From Takakia lepidozioides (lineage: Eukaryota > Streptophyta > Takakiopsida > Takakiales > Takakiaceae): 64,000 nucleotides of DNA. The notes below the pieces were generated by a model, which saw only the letters and a list, made by a program, of their open reading frames with translations, had not been told where the DNA came from and searched no databases. This document shows, in pieces, positions 48,301 through 59,938 of the stretch (position 1 is its first letter; each line of letters begins with the position of its first letter). Location: assembly GCA_030704615.1 (NCBI GenBank), contig CM060733.1, positions 49,784,001-49,848,000 of the forward strand, in the 5' to 3' direction. The translations under genes were made by a program, and so were the position numbers.

Positions 48301-48805
48301 CCTCTTGCAGTTGAGATTGGCAAACAAGAAGACATTTAGTCAGGGCTTTCTCTCTTCTGGCAGATTCCTCAGCTTTCTTCCGGGACAGTTCCAGGCAAGT
48401 GCCTCTCAAAATCCGAAGCTTAGAGAGAAAAAGGAGGGTAGGGGAGGAGAAGGGGAGGTCAGCAGAGGACCAAACCCTTTGGAGCAAGAGAATAACCTCT
48501 GGGTCTTTAAATAATGCAGGGTTTAGTTTGAAAAAAGCCCTAGCCTTGACTCTGGACCCAGGGGTGTGGGGATCTAGCTGGATATTAGAGTGGTCAAACC
48601 TTGGAGGAATTGGATTAATAGCTTTTCTCACAAACCAATTCAACAGATGAGTAGAGCAGTAAAACCTATCAAGCCGAGCAAGAGAGGGGTTGGGAGGGCG
48701 CTCTCTATTGTTAGCCCATGTGAATCTTAGCTCACCTTTTGTCGGGTGGGAAGCATCCTCAGATCCAATGCCTCTTATGTTCCAGCTGGTTAGGGAGCAA
48801 TTCAT
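45357..48805 (-). pseudogene. LINE-B ORF2, endonuclease deleted and RT broken
   Basis: Starts MNCSLTSWNIRGIGS, the usual first endonuclease motif, but within about 10 residues jumps to ELRFTWANNRERPPNPSLAR, a region normally about 150 or more residues later. The catalytic core of the endonuclease is therefore missing. The reverse transcriptase follows in separate frames: SFKSPGIDGLPVELFKALW, NYRPITLLNSSYK, FEKTFDSIDWTFLLAAL, the catalytic MYADDTSFLLDN, SIAGRALVANQVLLAS and KKKGGLGLLDP. The end holds AKISAFLWKLAHRILPVNAR and CCLCMAQPESIEHCLVDCPF (the RT-associated zinc-binding domain). Several frame changes and stops separate these blocks. Confidence 0.85.
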
Positions 48806-49742
48806 GGTACCTGTGGTAGCAGGCCCGCGGTGATCCCACGATTTGATGGCCAGGCAGGAAGGAACCTGAATTTGGTTCTTTTATCAAGGGGCTGAAGCGT
48901 GTAGATCCACTTAAAGCCAACCGGGGGGGGGGATAAGCGGGATATTCCACAAATACACTTGCCTAGACCTCTTCCTTTTGTTAATGCAATGTATTTCCAT
49001 GAATTGGTTCCTGGTATCTTTGAACATTGACAGATTTGCCAAGGTAAGATTCCAGGATAAAATTGAAGAGAGAAGGCCAACAAAGGTATCAGAAAGAAGA
49101 GAAAAAGAGGCATCGTTCCATCCTGGCAGGACCTTGTTTTCCATGGGTTGGTGTTCCACGACCAGCATCCAACCTCTTTTTAGATTGGTATTGTCTGGAA
49201 CAAAGAAAACAAGAGGAGCGTAAGCACGAGGAAACATGCTTACCGCAGGTGGCGAGTTTACAGTATCCTCCGGCTACATTGCCTCGGTGATGTCCTTGTG
49301 TGCCCCATTGGAGGAGAGCACCATGTCTGTGTTGTTGTATATCACCAACTTGTCGTTGCTGATGGGCTCCACACTCCCGCCTCCCTCCACTGCCTGCGTT
49401 GCCAAGCCTTGGAGCTTCTGTAAACTTGCCAGTTCTGCTACCATTCGAATACCTTCTTCCTTGATTAGGGAGCTGCGTGCCCAGGCATTAGGGTCGTTGA
49501 CCCTACAAGACAAGCCAAATTTGTCCACCCATACCCCATTGATAGGCTTGTCCGAGGCCTGCCCCAAGTCGGTAGCATGGAAGATTGGGAGCACATGTAT
49601 AACCGCTAAATTGACAAGGGCAGCGTTGTTCTCTACCATGATACCTATGTCATGAATGTGAGATAGAGATAGAAATATATGGGGATATAGTGATATCCTT
49701 CACACTTCCGACCCCCAAATCCTTGGCCAGGGGCTCAGAAAC

Positions 49743-51122
49743 CTATGCAGAGCGGAAACCCTCCCCGTCCTTTGGCAAGCAAAAATTTGTGTAATCGTCA
49801 GAAAGGGTGTAAACCAAAGGAGTTACACAAATAGCTGCCCTATCTCGCGCATATGCTGATCCGGGGGCCCATCCATTGAGAGGCTTTCTGGTGAAAGTGT
49901 GCAGTTCCAAGAAAGCAATTGCCAGACTTGTGCTATCCAAAAATTGCAGCTCCTCCTCAGAGAAAGGAAAAGATGCCCAAGCGTCCTTCACTCTGACATG
50001 ATGTAGATCATACGGGTGGTTTGGGTGTATCCATGACCCGGACTTCTCTCCATTTCTCTTCCTTTTTTTAGAAGTCTGACCCTGATGAGGGACCTCCACG
50101 TCTAATTCCGTGGTGACTGGAGCGTGAGTGGCCTGAGCAGCAGTCTTGTATGAGGAGCCAACTACTTGTGTCTGTGGAAAGGGGTGTTTGGCGTCGTCGG
50201 AGGCGTTTTGTCTGTTGATTCTAGGACAGTTGGATCGCACATGACCTTCACCGTTGCAACCAAAGCAAATCGTGGAGATGAGCTCCTCGCGGATAGCTAC
50301 CACGATGTATGAATCATCTAACGTTGGCAACTTGATGGACGAGCCTATTGGGTTAGTTTCCGGCATCAGAACAACCAACTTGGGCACGCCGTTGTCTCCG
50401 GTGAAGTCAATGCAAGCAGCTTCTGTGTCCACGCTTTTGATGGTATCTTGAAGAGGCTCGAACACGTTCAGAGAGCCGATGAAAGTGCCGAAGCTGGCCC
50501 CTATTTCAGGGAGAGAAGAGAGATATATGGCAGGCAAGAAAGGGATTGCAATAACCCTCGGTTTCCAGAGCACTCCTTGTTTGTGACCCCAGTCATGGGT
50601 CCAGGGGAAAATGAAAACCTTGGCTGCTGACATTTGTGTGTTGAACTTGAGAGCCGATTCTGCTTCGGCTGAGTTGCAGAATAGAACCAGGTAGAAACCT
50701 CTGCCCATGGAAAGGCAGAAGTGCTGGTCGAGTCCTCCCTCCGCTCCAATGTGTTTCATGATCCACGTGCGGATCCACTTCCTAGCTCTAAGCTTCCCAG
50801 GGAAGTAGAGGAGAATTCCTCTATGAGTGAGTTTTTCTGCTTGCACCTTGAGCTTTTCCTTGTCAAGTGCTAACACTAGTTGCTCATTGGTTTGTTGTGG
50901 AATGGAGTCCTCCCATACCCCCTCATCTTCCGTGGATGAGTGGTCAATGATCGGTGGGGTCGGGCCTTTGCCCAAGATTGAATCGCCCGTACCATTGGAG
51001 GTAGAGTAGTTCTTAGTGATCCATTTTGACTTCCCCTTATTCATCGCAAGTGCAGATCCTGGGCAAATCGATGATCCCCCCCCCCTGTTTCCTCGCTTGC
51101 TAGCTGTACCCCTGGCAGTCAT
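49743..51122 (-). CDS. LINE-B ORF1: RNA-binding protein with zinc knuckle
   Basis: An unbroken 459-codon frame. Residues about 95-260 look like the DUF4283-type RNA-binding region of plant L1 ORF1 (LTHRGILLYFPGKLRARKWI, MGRGFYLVLFCNSAEAESAL, VLWKPRVIAIPFLPAIYLSS). A CCHC zinc knuckle follows, CFGCNGEGHVRSNC, and then a basic stretch SKKRKRNGEK. It would coat the element RNA. The C-terminal part may continue in the frame at 49274-49639 if a small frame change between them is an error or decay. Confidence 0.85.
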   Translation of the reverse strand: MTARGTASKRGNRGGGSSICPGSALAMNKGKSKWITKNYSTSNGTGDSILGKGPTPPIIDHSSTEDEGVWEDSIPQQTNEQLVLALDKEKLKVQAEKLTHRGILLYFPGKLRARKWIRTWIMKHIGAEGGLDQHFCLSMGRGFYLVLFCNSAEAESALKFNTQMSAAKVFIFPWTHDWGHKQGVLWKPRVIAIPFLPAIYLSSLPEIGASFGTFIGSLNVFEPLQDTIKSVDTEAACIDFTGDNGVPKLVVLMPETNPIGSSIKLPTLDDSYIVVAIREELISTICFGCNGEGHVRSNCPRINRQNASDDAKHPFPQTQVVGSSYKTAAQATHAPVTTELDVEVPHQGQTSKKRKRNGEKSGSWIHPNHPYDLHHVRVKDAWASFPFSEEELQFLDSTSLAIAFLELHTFTRKPLNGWAPGSAYARDRAAICVTPLVYTLSDDYTNFCLPKDGEGFRSA

Positions 51123-51130
51123 GGCTTCAG

Positions 51131-52880
51131 ATTTTGAGGAGAAGAGCAGACTACACCTGTAGTATGCAACAGACGGTCACTCACCTCACCCCACACCCCC
51201 CAATTTCACAGTAAGAAGACACTTGTGTAGGGTATGGAAGAGACAGCTTGGAACAAGCAACAGAGCGGAGGCTAGAGGTAGAAACGTGTGATCGAGATGC
51301 AAGACTACACAATCTGTCACCTTTCAAGAAGCGGCAGGGAAGATGATTAAGAGTAACTGCAGTAAAGGGAGATGGGGGAGCGCTCTTAGAAATATGAGGC
51401 CACTTGCAGCTTGGAATCCTGAGCGGGAAAAGGAATCATGTCAAAGCCGCGTTTGCAGTCAAGAAATTAAAGCTGAGCAGAGGCGAGCTCACTTCAAGTC
51501 AAGAGTTTAGGGGGTGATGATCACTTCTCTTCATCTCCCAGCCACAATGCAGGCAGGCGCGTTATGGAGGGCATTCCAAAGTAAACCGCGCAGGCATTGC
51601 AAACATGAACGCAGCTAACAAAGAGACAAGTTTCTTGTAGACTTTTAGCTGGAGATAGCAGGGGACTTAATGAAATTACAGAGCAGTCAGAGGAGGCAGG
51701 TTTAGCATGGAGAATGGGCTGTCAATGTTGCTTGCACGGGGAATCGCGCCACAGCTTAGTGAAGACGACCCATAATTGGAGGATTGGGAAGAGCTCCCGG
51801 ATGATAGATGGAAGAGAAAGGTTGCCCGGAGTAGAGAGAGAAGTGGAGGAGTTGGGGGAAGAGTTTCGTTAGTTCGTTAGTTAGATTAGGGATTGGGGCA
51901 AGGCCCTAGAGACGTCATATCTGTCTCGATGATGGTACTGAGAGCTTGCCTGTAGCTTCAGTACACATCAAAGTATATGAGGAGATGCGAGGAGGCCGAA
52001 CGGGGGAGACCTTGAGAAAAACTAAGTCCCCCGGCTCTCTCACCGCAACCTGCGGAGCCATCCTCCTTTTCTTACATAGTTGCATTAAGAAGCAGACTTA
52101 CGAAGCTTACTATATTTTTGGAACACAAACCAAAAGACATACCCCCCATATTCCTGTAGTGCATGCATACTGCATGCATCAGCCTTGCCAACATGATTTG
52201 CATAAATTTGGCCATTTAATAAAGACACGGCTTCTCCCACTACAGGTGTGGAGTCAAACACACCTGTGGAAGCTCGCCTAGCCCATAGAGTGGGAAAATG
52301 GTGAACCCCTTTGGAAACCCCTTTGCATAGTTCCTCCTTCATCGCGGAAAACCCTAGCTTGGGCTTTGTCTTCCTGCCCAGGCAGTAGCCCGACAAATAC
52401 TTGGAAATATGTTATGTACTTTATTGATATATGGAACGTATATATAAGCAGGCAGGGTCCCGGGTAACACAATCCGTTGCCTCATCTTAGAGTCAACCTC
52501 CTACATGCGAGCAAAGTAACTGTCATAGGTATTGATGGCAATTGTTATTCGCTTTAATCTCATAGCTTGAGCTTCATGGCTAACTTTGAGCCCTGCACTC
52601 TTCGCCTTAAGCCTCGAGCTCCACAATTCTTGCCTCTAGCCTTACACTCATGTCATCATCATGGACACTTGATGTTGAAGCAACACTCCCTTCCCCCTTC
52701 TTCCCTCCTCCGTTAATAGCTCTATACAAGCTTCTTTCGCATCCATCGCATCCAATCGATCCAACAATGTTAGACCTTTGTGAGTGTCGAGTAACAATAT
52801 TACCTCATCGAGATCGATTGTCCTCCTATTATTGGGAGGGAAGCTCATGATAGAGAAACTTGCCATTGGGAAACTTTAAT
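51131..52880. other. No gene recognised
   Basis: Includes the 5' flank of LINE-B. At about 52400-52470 the sequence has a TATATATAAG box in a setting that could be an LTR remnant, but no paired LTR was found. Confidence 0.35.
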
Positions 52881-54194
52881 TGTCACTCTTCGAAAACTTT
52901 TCTTCGACCCTCCACCAATAAATGACATATATAGAAAAAACAGCATTTAACATTAAGGGAAATATAATCCATTTAAGCTTAGATATACCTTTAAATCACA
53001 ATTTTTTTGACATCGCTTACTAATGACAAACGTGACACACTAGTTAAACAATATGATCAATTAGAACTAGTAGTGATAGATGAAATATCTTTTGTAGGTA
53101 GTCAAGTGTTCTCATTCATAGACAAAAAATTGAGTGCTATGAAATGCATACACAACAATTTTTTTGAAAATTTAGATGTCATTGTCACTAGTGATTTTTA
53201 TCAAGTCAAAATTAAAAAAATCAAACATATACATGTAATGTTTATTTTTTACATGATAAAATGAGATGCTACACATTAACAAAAGTCATGAGAAAAAATG
53301 ATTAAACATTTATTGAAATCTTAAATCGATTACGAACGACATCACATTCTATTGATGATATTAAAAACATGCATAGTGTATGTTACAGGTCACCGCCGTC
53401 AGATCCAACATTCAAGCACACAATGAAAATATTTTTAATCAAACAGAAAAACAAATTTTTTCATTCAAAGCAATAGACGTTCATCATCCGTTATGTCCTT
53501 CATACATCAAACCCCCTCTAGATGCCAATAAAACTGCGGGTAGGAATGTGCGCGTGAAACCCAACATGCTAGTATAATTGTGTGGAGGCAACTATGACAT
53601 CCAACATGGTTTAGTAAATGGAGCTCAAGGAATTTCAAAGAGGACACAACTTCATCACCACATCCGCTAATTTATTTTCCTAATGAACGAATAGGACATG
53701 AATCACGAGCTTCTTATTTTCACGTACATCAAAACAAACTCCAATTGCAGCCAAAATTAAAAGAATTCAATTCACGGATATTCTTGACCACGTAATAACT
53801 CGTATTCAGTTCCCAATTGAGTTTGCAACACGTACTATACATAGAGCGCATGATTGTAATATACAAACCTCTTTTGGTTTCTCTTCATAACGTTTTGCAA
53901 AATTTACAAAAAAATTATGATCGAACACCGAAAAATTGTCCAACGATTTTTAACAAAGATTTTAATATCAATCTTCACAAACCCAACATAGAATCTAACT
54001 CACTTCACTCATTCATGATAAACTACAACTTTCATCTTACATTCAATGAAGCTGCGATATATTATAATTCTCAATTAGATCATATATGGATTAATTCACC
54101 TACCCAACATTGTTTGTCTGGAACAAAAGAAGCTTCCAATGCTTCCAATGGTTTGTGGTCCGTCCAATGGTTTTGGTGCAACTGTACCCTATAA
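52881..54194 (+). pseudogene. PIF1-like helicase remnant from a mobile element
   Basis: Three frames carry pieces of a PIF1-family DNA helicase of the kind found in Helitron-like and related elements. At 53007-53264: LVVIDEISFVGSQVFSFIDK (Walker B region) and LDVIVTSDFYQV. At 53380-53577: QAHNENIFNQTEKQIFSFKA, IDVHHPLCPSYIKPPLDANK. At 53817-54120: a C-terminal tail ending LDHIWINSPTQHC. The Walker A motif and the C-terminal helicase motifs are missing or destroyed. The stretch is visibly more AT-rich than its neighbours, which suggests a foreign or element origin. Confidence 0.75.
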
Positions 54195-54235
54195 ATCCAC
54201 CATGCCTCAAAACATGTAACTCCTATGAGCGCACC

Positions 54236-54440
54236 AACAGTCAGTAGCTCAGTTGGTAAAGTCACTTGAGTGCCATCCGGATGACCCTGGGGTCAAATCC
54301 TGCTACTTGACAGGTGTGGTACGCTCTTCTCCCCCCTTCTCTGCGCTGTGTCGCATCAGAAAGCCTTATGGCGAGGTTACTGAGAGGTTATTTTCTCCTC
54401 TCTCTATCAAGGTGCCTGATTTGTAAGCTGTCGCTCCCAG
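54236..54440 (+). repeat. tRNA-derived SINE
   Basis: The head has a good A box ('tagctcagttggtaaag') and, about 40 bases later, a B box ('gggtcaaatcc'), as in a tRNA gene. The flanking sequence does not form a clean acceptor stem. The body after it is CT-rich and ends near 'atcaaggtgcctgatttg'. This fits a polymerase III SINE rather than a working tRNA. Confidence 0.6.
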
Positions 54441-55160
54441 GTGTTTTCCCTTTATTTATTTTATTTAAATGACCCCAGTTTAAAAACATACAACCCCCAT
54501 GACCGTGGGTTGTGCTCGCCTGAGCATGCTCACGATGTGCTCACGGGATACCAACCCCCTCTCAAGTCTGGTTCACATAGGTACCCTGACTGAAACACCT
54601 CGCAGATCCATGGAGAGACCTGCTTCGCTGACGGTAGGGAGTGGTGGCTTGGATTGAAAATTCTTGCACTCTCATGCAAGGAAGTAAGATTCAACCCACG
54701 TTGTGGGCGGCTGTAGACTGTTGACCCATGCTGCAGCGGTCAAAACTTCAAAACACTCATCTATAAACAAGTCTTTTGACCATCGTCTGTGACGGTATAA
54801 GTGCAACTATTCTTGGAATTTTCTCAGCTTTGAAGCCAGGGCTATCATTCTTTTGAAGTGAGCTTGAAAAAAGAGTATTTTTTCTTCCAGAGAATCAGGA
54901 GTAGGAACTTGGATGTGACAGATAACAAATCCTTGCCTATCATAGTAAGTATAAGACGGCGTCAAATCTCCACACTTCATTCTTTGTTTGGATGCTACTT
55001 ACAGAGACAACAGAGCTGCACTGCAGATTAGCAGGTGCCAAGACTTGCCTGTCTCCAGCCTCTCCAAATTAAGACTGTGCCGTCTGACCAATACCACAGC
55101 CGCCCTGTTGGGCGTTCCGTGTCCCCACTTCGTTATATTTGGGTGGGCCCCTTCTAGCTA
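54441..55160. other. No gene recognised
   Basis: Anonymous sequence upstream of PAL. It presumably contains the distal PAL promoter. Confidence 0.4.
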
Positions 55161-55220
55161 CACCACTTAAATAGATTTCTCAACACCCACCATACCAGAT
55201 CGCTCTCTCTCTCTCAAGTG
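55161..55220 (+). promoter_or_regulatory. Putative PAL core promoter and leader start
   Basis: A TATA-like 'cttaaatag' (about 55166-55174), a C-rich 'cacccaccatacc' (about 55184-55196) resembling the AC/L-box elements of phenylpropanoid genes, and a CT run (about 55203-55219) as found in plant leaders. The positions fit a transcription start about 240 bases before the ATG. Confidence 0.35.
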
Positions 55221-55442
55221 TGCTGCAAAAACAATCACACACAACGCACTTCAGGGTTTCTTGTCCCAGTTTCAAGGAACTGCTACGTAGATCAATCGTG
55301 CTAAAGCTCAGTCGTGATTCAGTTGCTGAAAGCCGTAGTCGTTGCAATCTTTCAAGTTGTCTAGTTTCTAGCTCTTTCGTCCGAAAACGGCGATTTGCCT
55401 TCTGGGATCCATTTCTCTTCTTTTCTACATCCACCAACAGTC

Positions 55443-58224
55443 ATGGTGTCAATAAACGGAGATGAGGTAGTTGGCAATGGCTCCACGTATCACCCAGAGG
55501 CATGTCCTGAAAAATCTCTCTGCATTGGGGCTCAGTTCTCAGACCCGCTAAACTGGGGGAAGGTTGCAAAAGCTCTACAATGCAGCCATCTGGAGGAGGT
55601 GAAGCAAATGGTGAATACTTTCTACACCGCAAAGGAGGTTGCCATCGAGGGTGTGAATTTGACGGTAGCTCAAGTGGCAGCAGTAGCACGACGTCCTGAA
55701 GTCAGAGTAGAACTGGACGCTGCAAGAGCCAAGGACAGAGTAGATGAAAGCTCCAATTGGGTCCTTCAAAAGATCATGAATGGTGGAGATATCTATGGGG
55801 TTACAACGGGTTTTGGAGCGACCTCTCACCGGCGGACTCAGCAGGGGAAGGAGCTCCAGAAAGAGCTTATCAGGTAATGTCCACAGAGTCTCTGCTACCA
55901 AACTCAACTTGTCCTTGAGAACACTCCTGCTCGCCTATGTCAGACCAAAGAAAGTAATCCTTTGTGCTCTACAAGTAACTACTGACGGTCCTGATAAGTG
56001 AACCATGGCTAGACAGACTAATGTCTTGAGAAAATCCACTTGTCCAGCTGCTGATGTTATGTATATCTATACTTTTATGAGTTCAGGTTTCTCAATGCCG
56101 GAGTCATTGGTGCCAAGGGCGATGGTAACACCCTGCCAGCATGCACCACGCGGGCGGCCATGCTGGTGCGCACCAACACATTGATGCAAGGGTACTCAGG
56201 CATTCGTTGGGAAATTCTGGAAGCCATGCAAAAGCTTCTAAATTCTCATGTCACTCCAAAATTGCCGTTGAGAGGAACTGTAACTGCTTCAGGAGACCTT
56301 GTCCCTCTGTCTTATATTGCTGGTATGTTGGACGCTTGTCTTTGGCTGGTGATGAATCCAATGACTTCTTTTATGCTTCCTAGGATTTTTGTGATTAGAA
56401 CACTGCGTTGAGCAACTGTTGATTCTCAATTGACAGCGTGAGAACAGCTTTCAGGTAGGTAAGTAAAGCTTACAATGCAAGTCTTGTGATTGATATGATA
56501 ATGGTGTACTGAGAGCTTTGCAACCCATTTTTGTCAAATGCAGGGCTCCTAACTGCCAGGCCCAACTCCAGAGCTGTCACTGAGGATGGAGAGGAGATTT
56601 CAGCTGTAGAAGCTCTCAAGCTCGCCGGAGTGGAGAAGCCCTTTGAGCTGCAGCCAAAAGAGGGGCTCGCCCTTGTTAATGGCACGGCAGTGGGGTCAGG
56701 CTTGGCCTCAACAGTCTGTTATGATGGAAATGTGTTAGCCCTACTCGCTGAGGTTCTCTCAGCGCTCTTTTGCGAGGTGATGCAAGGCAAGCCAGAGTTT
56801 GCTGATCCGTTAACTCACAAGCTGAAGCACCACCCAGGTCAGATGGAGGCAGCAGCCATCATGGAGTGGATTCTTGATGGAAGCTCTTACATGAAGGCAG
56901 CTGCTGCATTGCACGAGACTGACCCGTTGAAGAAACCCAAGCAGGATCGTTATGCGCTGCGTACTTCCCCACAATGGCTGGGTCCGCAGGTACACCTCTT
57001 ATGTGTTTCACAAACATATTTGCTTAAAACAAATCTTTGTGGATTCTCCTCGTTAGATTTTCCGCTGTGTTGATCACATATGGATGCAGTTTTGCCCAGG
57101 TTTGAATTTTGCTATGCTGGATGTCCAACTGACAGCTTGGATATTGTTTCTAGGTGGAGGCCATTCGCAATGCCACTCATGCAATTGAGAGGGAAATCAA
57201 CTCCGTGAATGACAACCCAATTATTGATGCTACTGGGGACCGGGCCCTCCATGGCGGCAACTTCCAAGGTACCCCTATTGGAGTGTCTATGGATAACATG
57301 CGCTTGGCCATAGCCGCAATTGGGAAGCTGATGTTTGCACAATTCTCCGAGCTTGTCAATGACTACTACAACAATGGGTTGCCCTCGAATCTGAGTGGAG
57401 GGCCTAACCCTAGTCTGGACTACGGCATGAAGGGAGGGGAGATAGCAATGGCATCATACCTCTCGGAGCTCAACTACCTGGCCAACCCAGTGACCACCCA
57501 TGTACAGAGTGCTGAGCAACACAACCAGGATGTGAACTCATTGGGATTAGTGTCCGCAAGGAAAACTGACGAATCCATTGAGATTTTGAAACTCATGAGC
57601 TCCACTTTCTTGGTTGGTCTCTGCCAGGCTGTTGACCTCCGACACATTGAGGAGACAATGCAGTCTGCAGTCAAGCAAGTTGTTGCCCAGGTTGCCAAGA
57701 AGACACTTGTTACAGACGACAATGGCACACTTTTGCCATCGCGTTTCTGCGAGAAGGACCTGCTGGGTGTGGTGGATCGTCAGCCTGTTTTCAGCTACAT
57801 TGATGATGTTACGAGTGCAACGTACCCTCTCATGCAAAAGTTGAGGGAAGTGTTGGTGGACCACTCCCTTAAAAACCCCAAGAATGAGAAGTTGGAATCC
57901 ACCTCTGTTTTCCACAGGATTTCAATCTTTGAGGAGGAATTACAAGCACAGCTGAACAGCACGGTGCCTCTGGTCCGGGATGCCTACGATTATAAGGGTT
58001 ATTCTCCAGTGCCCAACCGTATTCATGACTGCAGGACATACCCTCTGTACAAGTTCGTTCGTTCAGAGTTGGGCACCCAGCTGCTGTCAGGCCTGAGGGA
58101 AGTGTCTCCAGGACAGGAGATTGAGAAGGTGTACAATGCCATCTCCGAGGGAAAGCTTGTGGCACCATTGCTCCAATGCGTTGAAGGGTGGACTGGAACT
58201 CCAGGACCATTTGCAGAATGCTAG
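55443..58224 (+). CDS. PAL: Phenylalanine ammonia-lyase
   Basis: Converts L-phenylalanine to trans-cinnamate and ammonia, the entry step of the phenylpropanoid pathway; a soluble tetramer. Exons 55443-55873, 56087-56322, 56544-56989 and 57154-58224 give 727 residues with all phases correct. The active-site Ala-Ser-Gly that forms the MIO cofactor is in [17 protein letters not shown]. Other signatures are [16 protein letters not shown] (catalytic Tyr loop), [46 protein letters not shown] and [20 protein letters not shown]. Length and motif order are normal for plant PAL, and no lesion is seen. The C-terminal coding end plus 3' flank has a second, displaced copy at 36085-36530. Confidence 0.97.
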
Positions 58225-59779
58225 AGCCTTCGTTGAGATTTTATTCATCTATTAAGTGTAGTATAGCAGAGTAAATCATAGGAGAATCAGAACGTACATA
58301 GTAGTAACCCATTCATCCACGGAAGCAGAAAAAACAAAATGTAGGCTGCTCTCTGGATCCAACCAGACAGACACTAGTGTCACTACCATTTGTGGCAAAC
58401 TAGGAACTAGCACATACTGTGAATAACTTGAGTTCTGTAGCTGGACCCCTCAAATTTCAGTCCTTTGAAAGCATCCTGGAGACAGTTTCATATGTAATTC
58501 AAAACCGTGGCTGCTTTGCAGGCTCCTCGATACTAGTTATCAATAACAAATATACCTGCACATTCACCCCATTTAATTTTGAACATGTTGTCGAATGTAC
58601 TGAAAACTTGTACTAGTGAGTGTTGATTTGGAATCATGAGGCTCAAGGTACCTGAGCAGATTCAAGCAGGTGCTCCACGAAAGAGTGTAGGAGTATCGAT
58701 TTTTGTTGCAGAAGGTACCAAAGGCAGAGCTATGTGGAGCATCCGTGTTCATGTCCAAATGCAGTAGGAGCAAGATTTTCCCATCTGCAGAACCATTGTG
58801 TAGTCTGGACGAGCAAGGAGCTTTGTAAGTTAGATAATCTACATGGAATTCTACACCTTTGTTGTAGAAGTGAATGGACGCAGCCAACTCTGGCTTAAAT
58901 TATAGTAACCCAAGAATAACAGCTGAGCAATTTGCCTAATCGGCTGGTGATGAATGTTTTGACTAACCTTCATAATAAGGTATGGGAAGATTTCTACCTC
59001 AAAAGCTTCCTGCTTTTGTCCAAGGGAGTGGAAAAACATGAATTTCTTGTTTCAGTTATTCTGCCTCCTAGCCTAGTCATGCCAAGCAAATATGCAAATC
59101 CCCATCAGAAAGGATTGCAGTAGGCTTGACTTTTACAGTCTTGTCCATACAAGGCTGGGGAGTGGCTCTAGACGTCACAACCCAAGGTACCAAAATTACA
59201 ATTTAGCATGTGCACCTATTATGGTAACTTGTGAGTTACCACTCAAAATTACTCCAAAGTAGATGAGATCTATTAAAAAGTATTCAAACTACAAAAGGCT
59301 GGAGTAGCTGAAGAACTTTCCAATGGTATCTTTCATCTTCTAAAATGGTTACAATAAAGTTCCAAGAAACAAGGTGCACCACAATACGAACATGGTGCGC
59401 TAAAATAGGACCATGACTTTTAACCTGGAAAAAAGGCAGAATTTCAATAAACTTTTGACTAAAGAAATCTGTCATATATAAAGCCTGTTCTATTGAGGTA
59501 TTACATGACCTCAGAGGTTAAAAGCACAAAAAGTTATTAATATTTCATTAACTTGTTGAGCCATACCTGGTGCTTGTACCCTGGTTGCATTTGGCTGTTT
59601 CCTTCCCATTTGAAGATTGAGTTCACTCAAAGAACGAGCTAAGAGAGGAAGCTCTGACCCGGGCTTGGGTCTATGCCAAGTCACCACCGCATATAAGGAA
59701 TTGACCATAATTAACTCTGCAATACCAAGTCACCTACTCTCTAGCACATTATTCTCAGGAGCGAGTGACCCTCTTCAGG
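58225..59779. other. PAL 3' UTR and intergenic region
   Basis: The first about 400 bases are the 3' flank that is duplicated at 36085-36530, which suggests they are transcribed 3' UTR. The rest is anonymous. Confidence 0.5.
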
Positions 59780-59895
59780 AACATCAAGAACATGTTCCTG
59801 CACCTCTGTTCACCAACTCCAAAAATCTTGAGGCTAAGACTCAAGCCCTGGCCTTGTTGGGGTCTAATTGCTGGACAACCCCCACAGCAGGTTAA
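59780..59895 (+). mobile_element. LINE-A ORF2 C-terminal fragment
   Basis: Matches LINE-A 11840-11950: 'cctgcacctctgttcaccaa', 'cttgaggctaagactcaagc', 'ctaattgctgg'. It lies just beyond the 3' end of the epimerase gene, in antisense to it. Confidence 0.8.
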
Positions 59896-59938
59896 TGTCC
59901 ATCCATCTGCTAAAAATACTGGAACAGACCATCTCACC

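Larger units (their letters stand above)
45357..51130 (-). mobile_element. L1-type LINE, family B
   Basis: Minus-strand non-LTR element with ORF1 (49743-51122), a spacer frame (49274-49639), and a fragmented ORF2 (45357-48805) covering a remnant endonuclease start, reverse transcriptase and a C-terminal Cys/His domain. ORF content and order are typical of plant L1 elements. A second, shorter copy is at 19440-20885. The exact ends and target-site duplication were not found. Confidence 0.9.

Noticed and set aside
52400-52480. LTR of a retrotransposon
   Set aside because: A TATA-like run alone; no paired LTR, primer-binding site or polymerase gene was found.
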